DNA of 64,000 nt from Streptomyces sp. RerS4 (lineage in GTDB: Bacteria; Actinomycetota; Actinomycetes; Streptomycetales; Streptomycetaceae): positions 1,364,001 to 1,428,000 of the forward strand of contig NZ_CP097322.1 in NCBI RefSeq assembly GCF_023515955.1, read 5' to 3'. The notes under the pieces were generated by a model. That model saw only the letters and a program-made list of their open reading frames with translations, did not search any database and was not told the origin of the DNA. Shown piece after piece: positions 61,472 through 64,000 of this stretch. Positions within the stretch are counted from its first letter, which is position 1; each line of letters starts with the position of its first letter. Made by a program: the position numbers and the translations under genes.

Positions 61472-62742
61472 GCGGGGCGCAGCTCGCGCCGCTGGCCGTG
61501 GTGGTCGCGGCGCTGCTCGTGGCGGTGGGGTGGGTGGCGGGTCGCCGCTTCGCGGGGCGGGGCCGGCGCGGGGCGGTGGCGGTGCTGGGCACGCCGGTCG
61601 AGCGGGCGACGTTCCACACGCTGCACACCGCTTCGTTGGCCGCTCCCCCGCTGCGGGCGGGGCTCACGGAGGACGCCGCGCGCAAGGCGGCCCGCCGGCT
61701 GCGCTCGCTCCTGGGGACGGAGGCGCTGTGTCTGACCGACCGGGACACGGTGCTGGCCTGGGACGGGCCGGGCGCCGACCACCACCAGCGGCGGGTGATG
61801 GCCCGGGTGGCGTTGATGCTGGAGTCGGGGCGCAGCCAGAGCGTGCGGACGCAGTGCGAGCGGCCCGACTGCCCGCTCAGATGGGCGGTGTTCGCGCCGC
61901 TGACCGGTGAGGACGGGGTGCTGGGCGCGCTGGTGGCGTACGGGTCCCGGGAGTCGGCGGTGCTGGTGCGGGCCGCGACCGAGGTCGCGCGGTGGGTCTC
62001 CGTACAGCTGGAGCTGTCGGAGTTGGATCGCGCGCGGACGCGGCTGATGGAGGCGGAGATCAAGGCGCTGCGGGCGCAGATCTCCCCGCACTTCATCTTC
62101 AACTCCCTCGCGGCGATCGCCTCCTTCGTGCGGACGGACCCGGAGCGGGCGCGGGACCTGCTGCTGGAGTTCGCGGACTTCACCCGCTACTCCTTCCGGC
62201 GGCACGGGGAGTTCACGACGCTGGCCGAGGAGCTGCGGTCGATCCAGCAGTACCTGGCGCTGGCCGGGGCCCGGTTCGGGGACCGGCTGAAGGTGACCCT
62301 TCAGGTGGCGCCGGAGGTGCTGCCGGTGGCGCTGCCGTTCCTGTGCCTGCAACCCCTGGTGGAGAACGCGGTCAAGCACGGGCTGGAGGACTCCACCGGT
62401 GAGTGCCGGATCACCATCGCGGCCCGGGACGCGGGAGCGGAGGCGGTGTTGACCATCGAGGACAACGGCGTCGGGATGGATCCGGCGCTGCTGCGGCGGA
62501 TCCTGGCCGGGGAGGTGAGCGGTTCCTCCTCCGGCATCGGGCTGCCGAACGTGGACGAGCGGATGCGGCAGGTCTACGGGGACGACTACGGGCTCGTCAT
62601 CGAGACGGGCATCGGCGCCGGCATGAAGATCACCGTGACCATTCCGAAATACCGTGCGGGCGTGCACAGTTCGGGACCGGAAACCAGCCGGTCCCGGGTG
62701 GACCGGGCCGGGCCGTGGCATCCCGGCGACGGCGCGGCTTGA
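61468..62742 (+). CDS. LytS-type sensor histidine kinase
   Basis: A 424-residue protein from GTG 61468, overlapping the transporter stop. One N-terminal membrane helix (about residues 8-26) is followed by a GAF-like sensor region (about 60-180) with RTQCERPDCPLRWAVFAPL containing two cysteines. A HisKA_7TM/His_kinase domain has phosphoacceptor His208 in AQISPHFIFNSL. A HATPase domain follows with LVENAVKHGL, IEDNGVGM and GIGLPNVDERM. It phosphorylates the LytTR regulator encoded upstream. Coupling to the transporter gene suggests it senses transport or the imported acid. Confidence 0.92.
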   Translation: MSGAQLAPLAVVVAALLVAVGWVAGRRFAGRGRRGAVAVLGTPVERATFHTLHTASLAAPPLRAGLTEDAARKAARRLRSLLGTEALCLTDRDTVLAWDGPGADHHQRRVMARVALMLESGRSQSVRTQCERPDCPLRWAVFAPLTGEDGVLGALVAYGSRESAVLVRAATEVARWVSVQLELSELDRARTRLMEAEIKALRAQISPHFIFNSLAAIASFVRTDPERARDLLLEFADFTRYSFRRHGEFTTLAEELRSIQQYLALAGARFGDRLKVTLQVAPEVLPVALPFLCLQPLVENAVKHGLEDSTGECRITIAARDAGAEAVLTIEDNGVGMDPALLRRILAGEVSGSSSGIGLPNVDERMRQVYGDDYGLVIETGIGAGMKITVTIPKYRAGVHSSGPETSRSRVDRAGPWHPGDGAA

Positions 62743-62759
62743 CCGGAGGGGCGGCCGAC

Positions 62760-64000
<1,241 letters not shown>

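Overview
The window looks like chromosomal DNA from a Streptomyces or a very close actinomycete. It is very G+C-rich, has strong third-position G/C bias, uses GTG starts and stop/start overlaps freely, and carries actinomycete signature genes: rbpA, smeA-sffA, a WhiB-like protein, DUF4360 and DUF5995 proteins, and GuaB1. Gene order around smeA-sffA, rbpA, fxsA, ppm1, the rib operon and hisG matches what I know of the Streptomyces core chromosome. I see no tRNA, rRNA, CRISPR array, transposase or integrase. Left part (1-17.6 kb): a minus-strand operon runs off the left edge and encodes a Wadjet/MksBEF-like condensin (kleisin, a tiny proline-rich protein, a winged-helix-type subunit, and a MukB/SMC-like ATPase whose frame is broken by several single-base losses). 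Divergent from it is pxpABC (5-oxoprolinase), then HEAT and ankyrin proteins, the sporulation pair smeA-sffA, a MocR regulator divergent from a glycerophosphodiesterase, an MFS transporter, and rbpA with a well-matched SigR promoter and a strong shared terminator. Middle part (17.6-36 kb): fxsA, ppm1, an amidohydrolase, an Lrp regulator, a phosphotransferase plus lipocalin-like pair, an acyl-CoA dehydrogenase, small membrane proteins, two secreted proteins, a P-loop kinase, a TPR-AAA+ protein with two rare TTA codons, and overlapping tandem CNNM/CorC proteins. Rib/his and chitin part (35.8-47.4 kb): an FMN riboswitch precedes ribD-ribE-ribM-ribBA-ribH, followed on the same strand by hisE and hisG. 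Divergently, a secreted GH18 chitinase lies behind a pair of DasR-type direct repeats. A frameshifted ROK regulator and an MFS transporter share a palindromic operator. Right part (47.4-64 kb): a uracil permease and a DUF5995 protein, then an amino-acid catabolic cluster (flavin amine oxidase, nitrilase-type amidase, Lrp regulator, APC permease) whose two promoter regions share TTGCG-type repeats with related spacing. After that come an SGNH hydrolase, a repeat lipoprotein, a LytTR regulator/SSS transporter/LytS kinase module, a decayed LuxR-type ATPase fragment and the 3' part of guaB1. Most genes are housekeeping or conserved. The most system-like unusual element is the condensin operon at the left edge with its translationally coupled proline-rich small gene.
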